From: Mycobacterium sp. 852013-51886_SCH5428379
GTDB taxonomy: Bacteria; Actinomycetota; Actinomycetes; Mycobacteriales; Mycobacteriaceae
Direction: 5' to 3'
Assembly: GCF_001665575.1 (NCBI RefSeq)
Contig: NZ_LZSU01000009.1
Location: 1-64,000, forward strand
Length of the DNA: 64,000 nt
Shown here: positions 29,501 through 38,312 of the stretch, one piece after another
Layout: each line of letters starts with the position of its first letter
Position numbering within the stretch: the first letter of the stretch is position 1
Program-made: the position numbers and the translations under genes
Notes under the pieces: model-generated
Told to the model about the DNA's origin: nothing
Seen by the model: the letters and a program-made list of their open reading frames with translations, nothing else
Databases searched by the model: none

Positions 29501-31986
29501 ACCCGCTGCTGCCCCGCGGTTTCGAATACCGATGCCGCCAGCACCGGATGCGGACCGATTTCGACGAAGTGCGTGTACCCGTCATCGAGCATCCGGCGGA
29601 TCGCCGGTTCGAACAGGACGGTGGCGCGGGTGTTCTGCCACCAGTAGGCCGCACCCGCGGCATATTCGTCGAGGCGCTCCCCGGTGACCGTGGAGTACAG
29701 CGGAACTGCGGCGGTCTTCGACGACAACCCGTCGAAGGCCTGCAGGAGCTCGTCTCGGATCTGATCCATGTAGTGGGTGTGGTAGGGCACCTGCACCGCC
29801 AAATGGCGGTTGAAGATCTGCGCCTCGTCGAGTTGCCGCGCGAGGTCTTCGAGTACATCTCCGTCGCCCGCGACGGTCACGGCCGACGGGCTGTTGATCG
29901 CCGCCACCGACACCCGGCGGCCGAACTCGTCGAGCACCTTCTCGTCGACGGTGCGCATCAGGGTGTCGGCGTCCAGGCCGACGGCCAGCATGCGGCCCTG
30001 CCCCGTCGTGCGCTGCTGGAGCCGGCTGCGGTGGTAGATCACCTCGACCGCCTGCTCGAAGGTGAGCAGACCGGCGAGATGGTGTGCGGCGACCTCGCCC
30101 GCGCTGTGGCCGATGACGGCGTCGGGCCGGACGCCGAACGCCGCGAGCTGCTCGGCGAGTGCAACCTGTACGGCGAAGTTCGCCGGCTGCGCGATCTCGG
30201 TCTCGGTCATCCGCGAAGAGTCCTCGTCGCGGCGGAGTTCCTCGAGCAGTGACCAGTCGGCGTAGCGGGACAGCTCCCGGTCGCACCGCACGATGCTGTC
30301 GGTGAACACGGGGAAGACGTCGAGCAGTCCGCGGCACATCCGCCACCACTGCGGGCCCATCCCGGTGCACACGAACGCTAGTTTCGGTGCGGTCGTGGCG
30401 ATGCGGCCCGTGGTGAGCTGTCCGGCGTCGGCGACCGCATGCAGTCGCTCGCGCGCCTCGGCGACGGTCTCGGCGACGACGGTATGGCGGTGGTTGAGAT
30501 GGGTGCGCCGCCTGCCCAGGGTGTACCCGAGGTCGTCGAGCGCGACGTCGGGATGGGCGTCGAGGTGCTCGGCGAGCTGTCCGGCCACCGCGAGCAGCGC
30601 TTCCTCGCTGCGGGCCGAGATGGGCAGCAGGACCGGTGCCGGCGACGGGTCGATGGCTGGGATCGGTTCGCGGGCAGGCGGTTCGGCCAATACCACATGG
30701 GCGTTGGTGCCCCCGAACCCGAAGGAGTTGACGCCGGCGATCCGACGGCTCCGGGCGGGGAACGGCCGGCCCGTGCCGGGGATATCTATCTTCAACTCGT
30801 CGAGCGACACGTGCCGGGTGGGGGCGTCCAGGTGCAGATTGGCGGGAATGTGGCCCCGGTCGACGACCAGCGCCGCCTTGATCAGCCCGGCGACCCCGGC
30901 GCCGGCTTCCAGGTGGCCGATGTTGGTCTTGACCGAACCCACCAGCAGTGGGTCGCTCGCGGGCCGGTCGGCGGCCAGCGCCCGCCCGAGTGCCCGCAGT
31001 TCGATGGGATCGCCGACGGGCGTTCCGGTGCCGTGTGCCTCGACGTACGCCACGTCGGCGGGTTGCACACCGGCGCGCCGCAGGGCGCTTCTGATCGCCG
31101 CCTCCTGGGCGTCCTCGCGCGGCACGGTGATGCCGTCGGTGTGACCATCCTGCGATACCGCGGTACCGAGAATCTGGGCGTAGATCGCGTCGCCGTCGCG
31201 CACTGCCTGCTCGAGCGGTTTGATGACGACGATGGCGCCACCCTCTCCGCGCGCATAGCCGTCGGCCGAATCCGAGAACGCCTTGGACCGGCCCTCGGGG
31301 CTGAGGAATCCGCTCTTGGACTCGGCGATGGCGGTGTTCGGACCGACCATGATGTTCACCCCGCCGGCCAGGGCGAGCACGCTCTCCCCGCTCCAGATGC
31401 TCTGTGCCGCAAGGTGGACGGCCACCAGGGAACTCGAGCACGCGGTGTCCACCGACATGCTGGGCCCGCGGAAGTCGAAGGCGTAGGACAGCCGGTTGGC
31501 CAGCATTGTCATCATCATTCCGGTCGCGGAATGGGATTTGAAGCGGTAGCGACTGGTGCGGCCCTGGTTCTGCAGCAGCTGGTAGTCCAGCGTGAAGCCG
31601 CCGACGAATACGCCGACATCGGTGCCCGCCAGCCCGTCGGCGGGAATCCCGCCATCCTCCAGCGCCTCCCATGTGGCCTGCAGCAGCAGGCGCTGCTGGG
31701 GATCCAGGGAATGCGCCTCCCGCGGGGAGATCCCGAAGAACTGGGGGTCGAATTGGTCGATGTCACTGAGGAATCCACCGCGGTCGGTGACGATCTTGCC
31801 GATCTTCGCCGGGTTGGGATCGTGGTAGCGGGGGCCGTGCCAACGCGTTTCGGGGACGACTCTGGTCGCGTCGGTGCCGCTGCACAGCAGCTCCCAGAAG
31901 CGCTCTGCCGAGTCGGCGCCGCCGGGGAAGCGGCATCCGATGCCGACGATCGCCAAGGGCGCGGGCGTGGTGGGTTCGGTGCTCAT
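26542..31986 (-). CDS. Type I polyketide synthase, single module KS-AT-DH-KR-ACP
   Basis: 1814 residues from ATG 31986 (1818 from an overlapping TTG at 31998; numbers here use the TTG form). KS ~13-440: Cys187 in DTACSSS, His322 in EAHGTGT, His362 in KTNIGHLE. AT ~540-860: Ser632 in GHSAGE, with YHTH at 739-742 in the specificity region, not the textbook HAFH or YASH. DH ~905-1190: His934 in HRVQGSVVLPG and Asp1098 in LIDGAFQ. KR ~1210-1640: GGAGALG at 1404-1410, Tyr1560 in GQGNYAAAN. ACP ~1690-1765: Ser1721 in GLDSMM. A short acidic C-terminal helix follows. No ER and no thioesterase. Size and domain order match bacterial iterative aromatic synthases (6-methylsalicylic-acid/naphthoic-acid type), but a lipid or pigment product is also possible. 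Confidence 0.93.
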   Translation of the reverse strand: MSTEPTTPAPLAIVGIGCRFPGGADSAERFWELLCSGTDATRVVPETRWHGPRYHDPNPAKIGKIVTDRGGFLSDIDQFDPQFFGISPREAHSLDPQQRLLLQATWEALEDGGIPADGLAGTDVGVFVGGFTLDYQLLQNQGRTSRYRFKSHSATGMMMTMLANRLSYAFDFRGPSMSVDTACSSSLVAVHLAAQSIWSGESVLALAGGVNIMVGPNTAIAESKSGFLSPEGRSKAFSDSADGYARGEGGAIVVIKPLEQAVRDGDAIYAQILGTAVSQDGHTDGITVPREDAQEAAIRSALRRAGVQPADVAYVEAHGTGTPVGDPIELRALGRALAADRPASDPLLVGSVKTNIGHLEAGAGVAGLIKAALVVDRGHIPANLHLDAPTRHVSLDELKIDIPGTGRPFPARSRRIAGVNSFGFGGTNAHVVLAEPPAREPIPAIDPSPAPVLLPISARSEEALLAVAGQLAEHLDAHPDVALDDLGYTLGRRRTHLNHRHTVVAETVAEARERLHAVADAGQLTTGRIATTAPKLAFVCTGMGPQWWRMCRGLLDVFPVFTDSIVRCDRELSRYADWSLLEELRRDEDSSRMTETEIAQPANFAVQVALAEQLAAFGVRPDAVIGHSAGEVAAHHLAGLLTFEQAVEVIYHRSRLQQRTTGQGRMLAVGLDADTLMRTVDEKVLDEFGRRVSVAAINSPSAVTVAGDGDVLEDLARQLDEAQIFNRHLAVQVPYHTHYMDQIRDELLQAFDGLSSKTAAVPLYSTVTGERLDEYAAGAAYWWQNTRATVLFEPAIRRMLDDGYTHFVEIGPHPVLAASVFETAGQQRVSLTATQRRGHDDARTLLDCVGALHSHGHDIDWEAVHSRPGRVLKLPSYPWQTKRYWVETQETTESLFYRPVHPLLGQPVSGVHPTWEAEISTLVNAFLADHRVQGSVVLPGSVYIEMAVAAAKATYGSHHSVDNLVLHRAVLLDDTCDPILRTTLNQDTGALEFAAFTATADGDLKWAITATAELNTLPTAPAGRGDHGTAEPVAEIDGGDFYARTEAIGFDYGDAFRSVRRVTAGEDWAIADIAVPDGITAGLGDYCFHPALIDGAFQTLFGAPFLGQKESEDPYLPTRIRHCAVYGPAEENMSVRVDVVEATSEAVECDIIVSGAEGRTLAVFDGFVVQSLSASSRMSAEHIDKGLYEIQWVPRIPDAPEPVPATEADRSWLVLTDDHGVGAAVAGELTARGQWVQTIGDAELVAAQLDSAGVAVGVVDFRAVDQPEPERGALAVLRLVKALIGRDGTTPRLHLVTANAQPAPGTSLSGVGQAAIWGLGRVIGHQELGEYWGGLIDIDLADGHAEIASHIVDQLLSDGADDQLALRTGAAFVPRLRPCAGLTKPFPTKLTPDATYVVTGGAGALGRVVATYLAEKGARHITLLGRSSIPPRSSWADLTEGDPHFATVSTIRAVERLGAHVATASVDITDADQVAAWLRDHTRDGGRPVRGIIHAAGVVADQLLVNMDEDDFVKVLRPKVTGTRILHEAFAGHDLEFFVMFGSAGSTIAAPGQGNYAAANAFLDAFAHHRQAQGLPALTIGWGPWSVGMVEELHLEKIYAHRGIELITPAVGGRILDRLVNQRAANVVAITADWGRARQAGLGGHLPAMFSDLQASGPTAAEDDSDASILDVLAATPEAERRAVVADHVRRLVAAVFDTAVTDIEPDDMLDDIGLDSMMAMDFRVRINTMFSIDLPVLEILRGVSVNSLAERILTDLREVHADVPATDDAPDGQPVTDEGVDRLIEELSDDELRRLLAELEAQPAEPETGGATS

Positions 31987-31994
31987 CGTGGTAC

Positions 31995-33758
31995 TCAATT
32001 CGACTGCAGCTCAGGGGTTGCGGTGACGATCCAGCCGCTGCTGACCGGATTGACGGGTTGTTCGCGACGGTAGATCGCCCGCAGCTCCCGCAGCAGCGGA
32101 TCGCGCTGCCACGCCTGTACCTGCCGCACGACGTCGTCGTCGAAGTCGGCGGCCTTCTCGGTCAGGACGGTGTCGACGAGCTGACCGGCGACCTGACGCA
32201 GCAGCAGCGCGTTGGCGTCGAACTGCTCGGCGAAGTTGGGGCTCGCACCGATCATCGCGTGGTGCAGGGTCGCCATGAAGTTCAGCGGCGCATAGAGGTC
32301 GACGAACGGTACCCGCGATCCGCCCTGCTCCACCGCGGCCCACTCCCGGAAGAAGAGCTGGACCCGGTTGCTCAGGGCGATCAATCCTTCCAGATGCGGG
32401 ACGAAACCGGGATCGTCAGCCACGCGCACGAATCGGTCGTTGGAGTACAGGAACCCGATGAATCCCCAGTAGAACGCGATGTCCCACACCACTTTCGCCG
32501 ACATCACCGGCGCAGAACCCATCAGGACGTACTGGTCCTGGTAGATCGCCAGCCACATCTCGGCCAGGGACCGGAACAGGGAGTCGCTGATCCGGGACCG
32601 GGCGACGACGTCCTGTCCGTCGAGGTCGCGCGTGACCATGTCGGTGATCAGGCCGTTGCCGATCGCCACCAGGTCCAGGCCCGAGGAGTACAGCGGATCC
32701 AGGAACACGCCGGCGTCACCGGTGAGGCACCAGCGATCGGCGCCGTCGAACGCCTGGGTGACGCCGTGGCTGTACCGCTTCATCACCCGGAAGTCCTTGA
32801 TGAGGTGCTCGTCCGCGGTGACGACGGCTGCGCACTGGGGCTCGTGCTGCGCGAGCCAGGCTCGCGCCTTGTCCAGGGTGTTGAACCCGTCGAACGGGTG
32901 GAAATGCGGGTCGGCCACGATGCCGACACTTGTGGCTCCGGACGCCAGCCGGATCAGCCAGACCCAATACCCCTCGCCCATCAGGTGATTGGTGGACATC
33001 GCGCGGTCGCCCTCGGTGAGGCGCTGGTGGTAGGCGGGGTCGTCGCTCCAAGCGTTGACGTCGATCTCGGTGGCGATGCGGAACCAGGCCGCGTTGCAGT
33101 GATGCCCGTTGGCTTGCCGGAGGTCGAGTTGGCGCGGCAGCAGGCGGTTGCGACCGGAGGCGTCGACCACCCAGCGCGCCGTCGTCCGTGCCACCTCGTC
33201 GTCGTGCTGATAGTGCACGGTGTGCGGGGCCTGCTTCCCGAGATCGACCGACCGCACCCGGCCCTGCGCGATGTCCACACCGGCTGCGGTGCACCGTCGG
33301 TGCAGTTCGTTCTCCAGCCGGCCGCGGTCGATCTGGTAGGTCACCTGCGGCACGAACACCGATCCGCCCAGTTCCACCCGCTGCGCGATATCAGTGTTTC
33401 CGTCGTGGGAGAAGAACATCCGCAGGCCCATCTTGCGGATCTGCGACGTCTGGAGATGGTCGCCGAGGCCGATCTGCTCGCGCAGATAGTGCGCCGAGAT
33501 CTCGACGGTGGACTCGCCCACCGTGTGGGTCATCTCGGGCACCGGATGGGTGTTGGGCTCGATGATCAGTATCCGCGTGTCCGGACGCGCGTCGCGGAGC
33601 TGGAGCGCCAGCGTCATCGCCGCGACCCCGCCACCGACGATGGCGACATCGTGATCGGTTGCCGGACCACTCTTTTCGGCCAGCTGGCTCCGGATCCTGC
33701 GCGCCAGGGCGTCCCGGGCGGAGGAGTCGAGTTGCGAAAGTTGGGCGCGTACGTTCAC
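31995..33758 (-). CDS. Halogenase-like FAD-dependent oxidoreductase
   Basis: 587 residues. Dinucleotide-binding motif VAIVGGGVAAMTLALQL at ~39-55. The flavin-dependent halogenase features follow: VGESTVE at 80-86, a Lys at 109 (IRKMGLRMFF) at about the place of the catalytic lysine, and GDAGVFLDPLYSSGL at 347-361. The diagnostic WxWxIP is present as WVWLIR (265-270), so the final Pro is replaced. The protein may halogenate an aromatic polyketide, or may be a related monooxygenase; sequence alone does not decide. A helical C-terminal domain (~400-587) is as long as in halogenases acting on carrier-bound substrates. GTG start overlaps the antiporter stop; its TGA touches the PKS start region. 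Confidence 0.8.
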   Translation of the reverse strand: MNVRAQLSQLDSSARDALARRIRSQLAEKSGPATDHDVAIVGGGVAAMTLALQLRDARPDTRILIIEPNTHPVPEMTHTVGESTVEISAHYLREQIGLGDHLQTSQIRKMGLRMFFSHDGNTDIAQRVELGGSVFVPQVTYQIDRGRLENELHRRCTAAGVDIAQGRVRSVDLGKQAPHTVHYQHDDEVARTTARWVVDASGRNRLLPRQLDLRQANGHHCNAAWFRIATEIDVNAWSDDPAYHQRLTEGDRAMSTNHLMGEGYWVWLIRLASGATSVGIVADPHFHPFDGFNTLDKARAWLAQHEPQCAAVVTADEHLIKDFRVMKRYSHGVTQAFDGADRWCLTGDAGVFLDPLYSSGLDLVAIGNGLITDMVTRDLDGQDVVARSRISDSLFRSLAEMWLAIYQDQYVLMGSAPVMSAKVVWDIAFYWGFIGFLYSNDRFVRVADDPGFVPHLEGLIALSNRVQLFFREWAAVEQGGSRVPFVDLYAPLNFMATLHHAMIGASPNFAEQFDANALLLRQVAGQLVDTVLTEKAADFDDDVVRQVQAWQRDPLLRELRAIYRREQPVNPVSSGWIVTATPELQSN

Positions 33759-35053
33759 GCGGTTCCCCCTCCGGAATCAATCGTCGAGATTTTTGAAGTA
33801 CCCGAACGGGCACCGTTCATGCGGGGCTCCTGACGCCCGCAGGCGTACTCGAACAACGGCGACGCCATGAGCGTGGTGACGATGGCGACGAGCACCAGGA
33901 TGGTGAACAGGGTGGGCGTGATGATCCCGGCCTCGAGGCCGATGTTCAGCAGGATCAGCTCGATCAGTCCGCGGGCGTTCATCAGGGAACCGAGCGCGAC
34001 GGATTCCCGCAGCGGCACCTTGCTCAGCCGGGCGGCCACCGCGCACGCCACCCCCTTGCCCGCGATCGCGACGACGATCAGACCCAGGGTGACGGCCCAC
34101 AACCCCGGGGTGTTGACCAGTCCGATCTCGGTGTTCAGCCCGGAGTAGACGAAGAACAGCGGCAGCAGCAGCCGCGTGGTCAGCGGCTCGATGGTGGTGG
34201 TGAGCCGCTGCGCGAAGGCACCCGACGGCAGGGCGGCACCGAGGATGAAGGCGCCGAAGATCGCGTGGATGCCGATCGTGTCGGTGAACCACGCGCACAG
34301 CATCAGGGAGATCAGCACCGTACTCAGCGCCGGCCCGGAGACCGCCGGCCCGTCGCCCGATCGGTCGGCCAGTGCACGTCCCGCCCGTCGTCCCACGGTC
34401 AGCACGAACACCGCGTAGAGCACGCCGCCGACGATGGTGGTGACGGCCGTGGCCGGGCTGCCCTTGTGCATGGCGACCACGGTGGCCAGGATGCACCACG
34501 ACACGGCGTCGCCGATCGCCCCGCAGGCCAGCGCCAAGGTACCCAGCGACGTTCCGGCCAGCCCCTTCTCGAAGATGATCCGGGCCAGCATGGGGAACGC
34601 GGTGATCGCGATGGCCGCGCCCAGGAACATCATCGCCATGACGACGGTGACGCCGTCGCCGAAGTAACGCCCGTCGGCCAGCAGCGGAACCGCGACCGCG
34701 GCGCCGAGCACGAGCGGCGCGACGGTGCCCGCCGTCGACACCGCGACCGCGGTGCCCGCCCGCTGCCTGACGTGGTTGACGTCGAAGTTGAGGCCGACGA
34801 CGAACATGTAGAGCACCAGGCCGATCTGCGCCGTGGTGTACAGCACGACGTTCGACGTGCCCGGCGGGAAGAGGTCCTGCTGGACGCCGGGCGCGATCCG
34901 GCCCAGCAGCGACGGGCCGAGGACGACCCCCGCAATCATCTCCCCCACCACTGGCGGCTGCCCGACGCGTTGTGCCACCATCGCCGCAAGACGGCAGGCC
35001 GCCAGTATGACGGCCAGTGCCAGGAAGAAGTGGATGGCGGTTGCTGCGGGCAC
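33755..35053 (-). CDS. Monovalent cation:proton antiporter-2 (CPA2) family protein
   Basis: 432 residues, 12 or so membrane helices. CPA2/KefB-like motifs: VGQPPVVGEMIAGVVLGPSLLG near residue 30 (as QPPVVGEMIAG), FVVGLNFD, ACGAIGDAVSWCILA containing the ion-site Asp, and GSLMNARGLIELILLN. No TrkA/RCK domain. First gene of the operon with the flavoenzyme, PKS and ABC exporter. Similar antiporters sit in several antibiotic clusters, where they serve export or self-resistance (inference for this one). GTG start. Its stop overlaps the next gene by 4 nt. Confidence 0.87.
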   Translation of the reverse strand: MPAATAIHFFLALAVILAACRLAAMVAQRVGQPPVVGEMIAGVVLGPSLLGRIAPGVQQDLFPPGTSNVVLYTTAQIGLVLYMFVVGLNFDVNHVRQRAGTAVAVSTAGTVAPLVLGAAVAVPLLADGRYFGDGVTVVMAMMFLGAAIAITAFPMLARIIFEKGLAGTSLGTLALACGAIGDAVSWCILATVVAMHKGSPATAVTTIVGGVLYAVFVLTVGRRAGRALADRSGDGPAVSGPALSTVLISLMLCAWFTDTIGIHAIFGAFILGAALPSGAFAQRLTTTIEPLTTRLLLPLFFVYSGLNTEIGLVNTPGLWAVTLGLIVVAIAGKGVACAVAARLSKVPLRESVALGSLMNARGLIELILLNIGLEAGIITPTLFTILVLVAIVTTLMASPLFEYACGRQEPRMNGARSGTSKISTIDSGGGTA

Positions 35054-35162
35054 GGTTCAGCTCTCACACTCGGGCACCAACACAATTTAACGGCGAGCAA
35101 AGCCTCCGATTGGTGTGGAATGTGATCAGTTGATGACGCCGGCCCCGAATGGACGAGGAACG

Positions 35163-36725
35163 ATGAGAACCACTGCGCCGTCCACCGGGCGGATTCTGAT
35201 CCCGGGTGACACCTGCTGGCGCACCGCGCACGCGGACCGCTTCAGCCGGATCGTCGACGGCGAGAACTACCTGCGCAACGTCAAGGCCGCGATGCTCAAC
35301 GCGACCCGGCGCATCATCATCGTCGGCTGGGATCTGGACTACCGGACGCCGTTGGAGACAGGTGACGCCGACCTGTCGGGCCCGCGACACCTCGCTCCCT
35401 TCCTGCATTGGCTGATCCGGCAGCAACCCGACCTCGAGGTGTATCTCCTCAAATCGAATTTGCGGCTGCTGTCCGCGTTCGACGGATTCTGGTTCGGCAT
35501 CGCCCCGGTCAGCCTGGTCAACCGTGTCACGTCCCCGCGGATGCACTTCGCGGTCGACGGCGCCCACCCCACCGGGGCGGTGCACCACCAGAAGATCGTC
35601 GTCGTCGACGACGCCCTGGCGTTCTGCGGCGGCATCGATCTGACCATCGGACGCTGGGACACCCGGTTACACCTCAACGACGACCCGCGCCGATCGGCGG
35701 CAGGCAACAGCTACGGCCCGCGGCACGAGGTCGCGACGGTGGTCGACGGCGCCGCCGCGCACGCGCTCGCCGAGGTGGCCAGGGACCGGTGGCGCACCGC
35801 GACGGGTGAGACGCTCGAACCGGTCGACACCGGTCGCACGTTCTGGCCGCCGGCGGTGCGGGACCCGCTGTGCGACGTCGTCGTCGGGATCGCCCGGACG
35901 CTGCCCGCACCGCCCGCCGACGTCGAGGTCCGTGAGGTCGAGGCACTGGACCTGGCCGCCATCGCCGCCGCGCGCGACGTCATCTATCTGGAGAACCAGT
36001 ACCTCGCCGCCCGCAGCCTCGCCGACGCACTCGCCGAGCGGTTGCGCGAACCCGACGGGCCCGAGATCGTCATCATCCTGCCGCGCAGCTCTGAGAGCCG
36101 GCTCGAACAGCAGTCGATGGACAGCGCCCGCGAACGTCTGCTGCGACTGCTGTGGAGTGCGGATCTGCACGGCAGGCTCGGGGTGTACTGGCCGATCGCC
36201 GCCGGCGGGAAGTCGGTGTACGTGCACTCGAAGGTGCTGGTGGTCGACGACCGGCTGCTGCGTGTCGGCTCGTCGAATCTCAACAACCGCTCGCTGGGTT
36301 TCGACAGCGAATGCGACGTCGCGCTGGAGGCGGTGCCCGGCGGTTCCCGCGAGGATGCTGTTCGGCACGAAATCCTCTATGTGCGAGACGATCTGGCGGC
36401 CGAGCACCTCGGGGTGACCGTCGACCGGTTCCGCGCCGAACTATCCGCGACCGGTTCGTTCCTCGACGCGATGAACTCGCTGCGCGGCACCGGCCGGTCG
36501 CTGCGAAGTTTCACCCGGCACATGGTGTCCGCCGAGGCCGGGCCGCTGGGTGAGAACGATCTGATGGATCCCGGTCATGTTCCGGAGTCGGTCGCCGAGA
36601 GCGTGTGCAGCCTGGTCACCGGTCTGGTGACGTGGCCGCTGACCCGACTGGCGCCGCAGACGTGGTCCACGGTCCGCTGGCTGGCCGGTGCGGTGGCCGC
36701 GGCGACCAGGGACACAGAACGCTAA
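35163..36725 (+). CDS. Phospholipase D-like protein (two HKD motifs)
   Basis: 520 residues from ATG 35163 (ACGAGGA just upstream). Two HxKx4D motifs are complete: His142 in HHQKIVVVDD and His355 in HSKVLVVDD, the second followed by GSSNLNNRS. This is the layout of bacterial PLD-type phosphodiesterases, which hydrolyse or transfer phosphatidyl groups. No signal peptide; the C-terminus has an amphipathic stretch (VTGLVTWPLTRL). Divergent from the PKS operon. Its end overlaps the convergent GIY-YIG gene by 4 nt. Confidence 0.88.
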   Translation: MRTTAPSTGRILIPGDTCWRTAHADRFSRIVDGENYLRNVKAAMLNATRRIIIVGWDLDYRTPLETGDADLSGPRHLAPFLHWLIRQQPDLEVYLLKSNLRLLSAFDGFWFGIAPVSLVNRVTSPRMHFAVDGAHPTGAVHHQKIVVVDDALAFCGGIDLTIGRWDTRLHLNDDPRRSAAGNSYGPRHEVATVVDGAAAHALAEVARDRWRTATGETLEPVDTGRTFWPPAVRDPLCDVVVGIARTLPAPPADVEVREVEALDLAAIAAARDVIYLENQYLAARSLADALAERLREPDGPEIVIILPRSSESRLEQQSMDSARERLLRLLWSADLHGRLGVYWPIAAGGKSVYVHSKVLVVDDRLLRVGSSNLNNRSLGFDSECDVALEAVPGGSREDAVRHEILYVRDDLAAEHLGVTVDRFRAELSATGSFLDAMNSLRGTGRSLRSFTRHMVSAEAGPLGENDLMDPGHVPESVAESVCSLVTGLVTWPLTRLAPQTWSTVRWLAGAVAAATRDTER

Positions 36726-37354
36726 GACCACTCCGCGAGGACGCGCATCCGGTCGGCCCGCACCCCGGCGTCCCGACGCAGTTGTCTCAGTGTCGGGGCG
36801 AAGGCGTTACCTTCGTTTTTCTGGATGTTGAGGGGTAGGTCCAAGGCGGCGAGCAATTTCGCCTCGAGGTGCCACGGTTCGGGGTGCAGCACCCACGACA
36901 CCGCGGCGTTCTCCGCCATCCACTGGGTCAGCACCGCTTCACCGCCGGCGAAGGTCTGCCGTTTCCCGGTGCCCACCCGGCGCAGCGCGAAGCCGAGTTG
37001 CTCGCCCAACAGGACGCCGAGCGATTTGCGCAGCGTCGAACCGTGGGCATCGGCGTTACCTGCGCCGAAGTGGTAGCGGATCCGCTTACGTAGCTCCTGG
37101 GGCGTGGCCGGTTTGCCGCTCTTCGACGGCGGCCCAGGGCTCACGCCCACATACAGCAACGTCCACCCATCGCGCTGTTCGCAGCCGCTGGTGTCGATCT
37201 GCCCCGGTACCTCCCGGAACCACCAGCCCATCGCACCGGCCTCGGCGGGCACCGGGCAGGGATCGGCAAACACCTCGTCACGGGTAAATCGTTGCGTCGC
37301 AACGAATTTGCCGATCGCGGCCGCTTTGCGCCGCGCGGATATGGACTCCGACAT
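36722..37354 (-). CDS. GIY-YIG nuclease family protein
   Basis: 210 residues. The core begins with TLLYVGVSPGPPS, which fits the GIY-YIG motif in degenerate form, followed by LRKRIRYHFGAGNADAHGSTLR with the conserved Arg and His/Tyr helix. The C-terminal part contains WMAENAAVSW and LEAKLLAALDLPLNIQKN (Glu and Asn of the fold). The N-terminal ~60 residues are specific to actinobacterial homologues. Role unknown: DNA repair, restriction-like or RNA nuclease are all possible. Divergent from the broken ATP-grasp gene at 37410. Confidence 0.72.
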   Translation of the reverse strand: MSESISARRKAAAIGKFVATQRFTRDEVFADPCPVPAEAGAMGWWFREVPGQIDTSGCEQRDGWTLLYVGVSPGPPSKSGKPATPQELRKRIRYHFGAGNADAHGSTLRKSLGVLLGEQLGFALRRVGTGKRQTFAGGEAVLTQWMAENAAVSWVLHPEPWHLEAKLLAALDLPLNIQKNEGNAFAPTLRQLRRDAGVRADRMRVLAEWS

Positions 37355-37409
37355 GCTCTCAGGGTAACCCTGGTCGATCCGAGACCGGACACGGTCTTAG
37401 CCTGGGCGG

Positions 37410-38312
37410 GTGGAACCCACCGATGTCCGTTGGCGCGAACGGAGCAAGCTGGTCCGCGCAGCGCGGCTGTGGCGCACGCGGAACCCGCACACGTTCCGGG
37501 ACAAGGTGCGGTACAAGATGTTGCGCGACCATCGTCCGCTCGTGGTGACCTTCGCCGATAAAGCTGCCGTGCGCGGATATGTGGCCAATGTGATTGGACC
37601 GCAGTATCTTCCGCATGCCTATGTCATCACCGCCGATCCGTCGGTACTGCTCGGAGTGGCCCTGCCGGACGCCTACGTCGTCAAGCCCACCCACGGAAGC
37701 GGAGCGGCGATCGTGGTTTCCGGTCGCGGATCGGTCGAGGCACGGCTGCCCTCGGTTCCGGGCGACTGGAGCTATTAGCACGTGCGGCCGGAGTTCGCGT
37801 CACGCGACGACATCGCGCGGATCTGCCGGGGTTGGCTCAGGCAGCTGTACGGCCAGGGCCCCAACCGGGAATGGGTGTACGGCCGGATTCCGCCGCAGAT
37901 CATCGTGGAGGAGATGCTCGCCGACGCGGACGGCGCCATCCCCGCCGACTACAAGTTCTTCGTCTTCCACGGGACGTGTGCCTACGTGCAGGTGGACGGC
38001 GGCCGTTTCGACCGGCGGACACAGGACTTCTTCCGGCCGGACTGGACGCACGTGCCGCTGTCCGGCGGACCGCCGTGGGCGGACCCCGAACCCGGCAGAC
38101 CCGCCTGCATGGACGAGATGATCGAGGTGGCACAGCGACTCGGCGCCGACACCGATTTCGTCCGGGTCGACCTGTACGACGTCGGTGGACGCGTCGTCTT
38201 CGGGGAGTTGACCAGTTTCCCCGCGGGTGGTGACAGCCGGTTCGACCCCGAATGCTTCGACGAGGAGTTCGGACGTCACTGGACGGTTCCCCGTCGGTAC
38301 GTCACACGGTGA
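37410..38312 (+). pseudogene. TupA-like ATP-grasp gene interrupted by an in-frame TAG
   Basis: The two halves 37410-37775 and 37779-38312 are in the same frame and separated by one TAG at 37776-37778. The first half has the N-terminal ATP-grasp segment (YVVKPTHGSGAAIVV, a P-loop-like strand/loop with a Lys). The second has IIVEEMLADADG, DYKFFVFHG and the metal-site strand FVRVDLYDVGGRVVFGELTSFPAGG. Together they make a ~300-residue TupA-like protein, a family tied to cell-surface polysaccharide or peptide ligation. No other defect was seen, so it is a recent nonsense mutation, a sequencing error, or readthrough. GTG start at 37410. Confidence 0.85.

Noticed and set aside
26665..30252. 1195-residue open frame on the plus strand opposite the PKS
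   Set aside because: It is the antisense shadow of a GC-rich coding frame; composition is Asp/Gly/Val/Arg with no domain, and the PKS on the other strand is complete.
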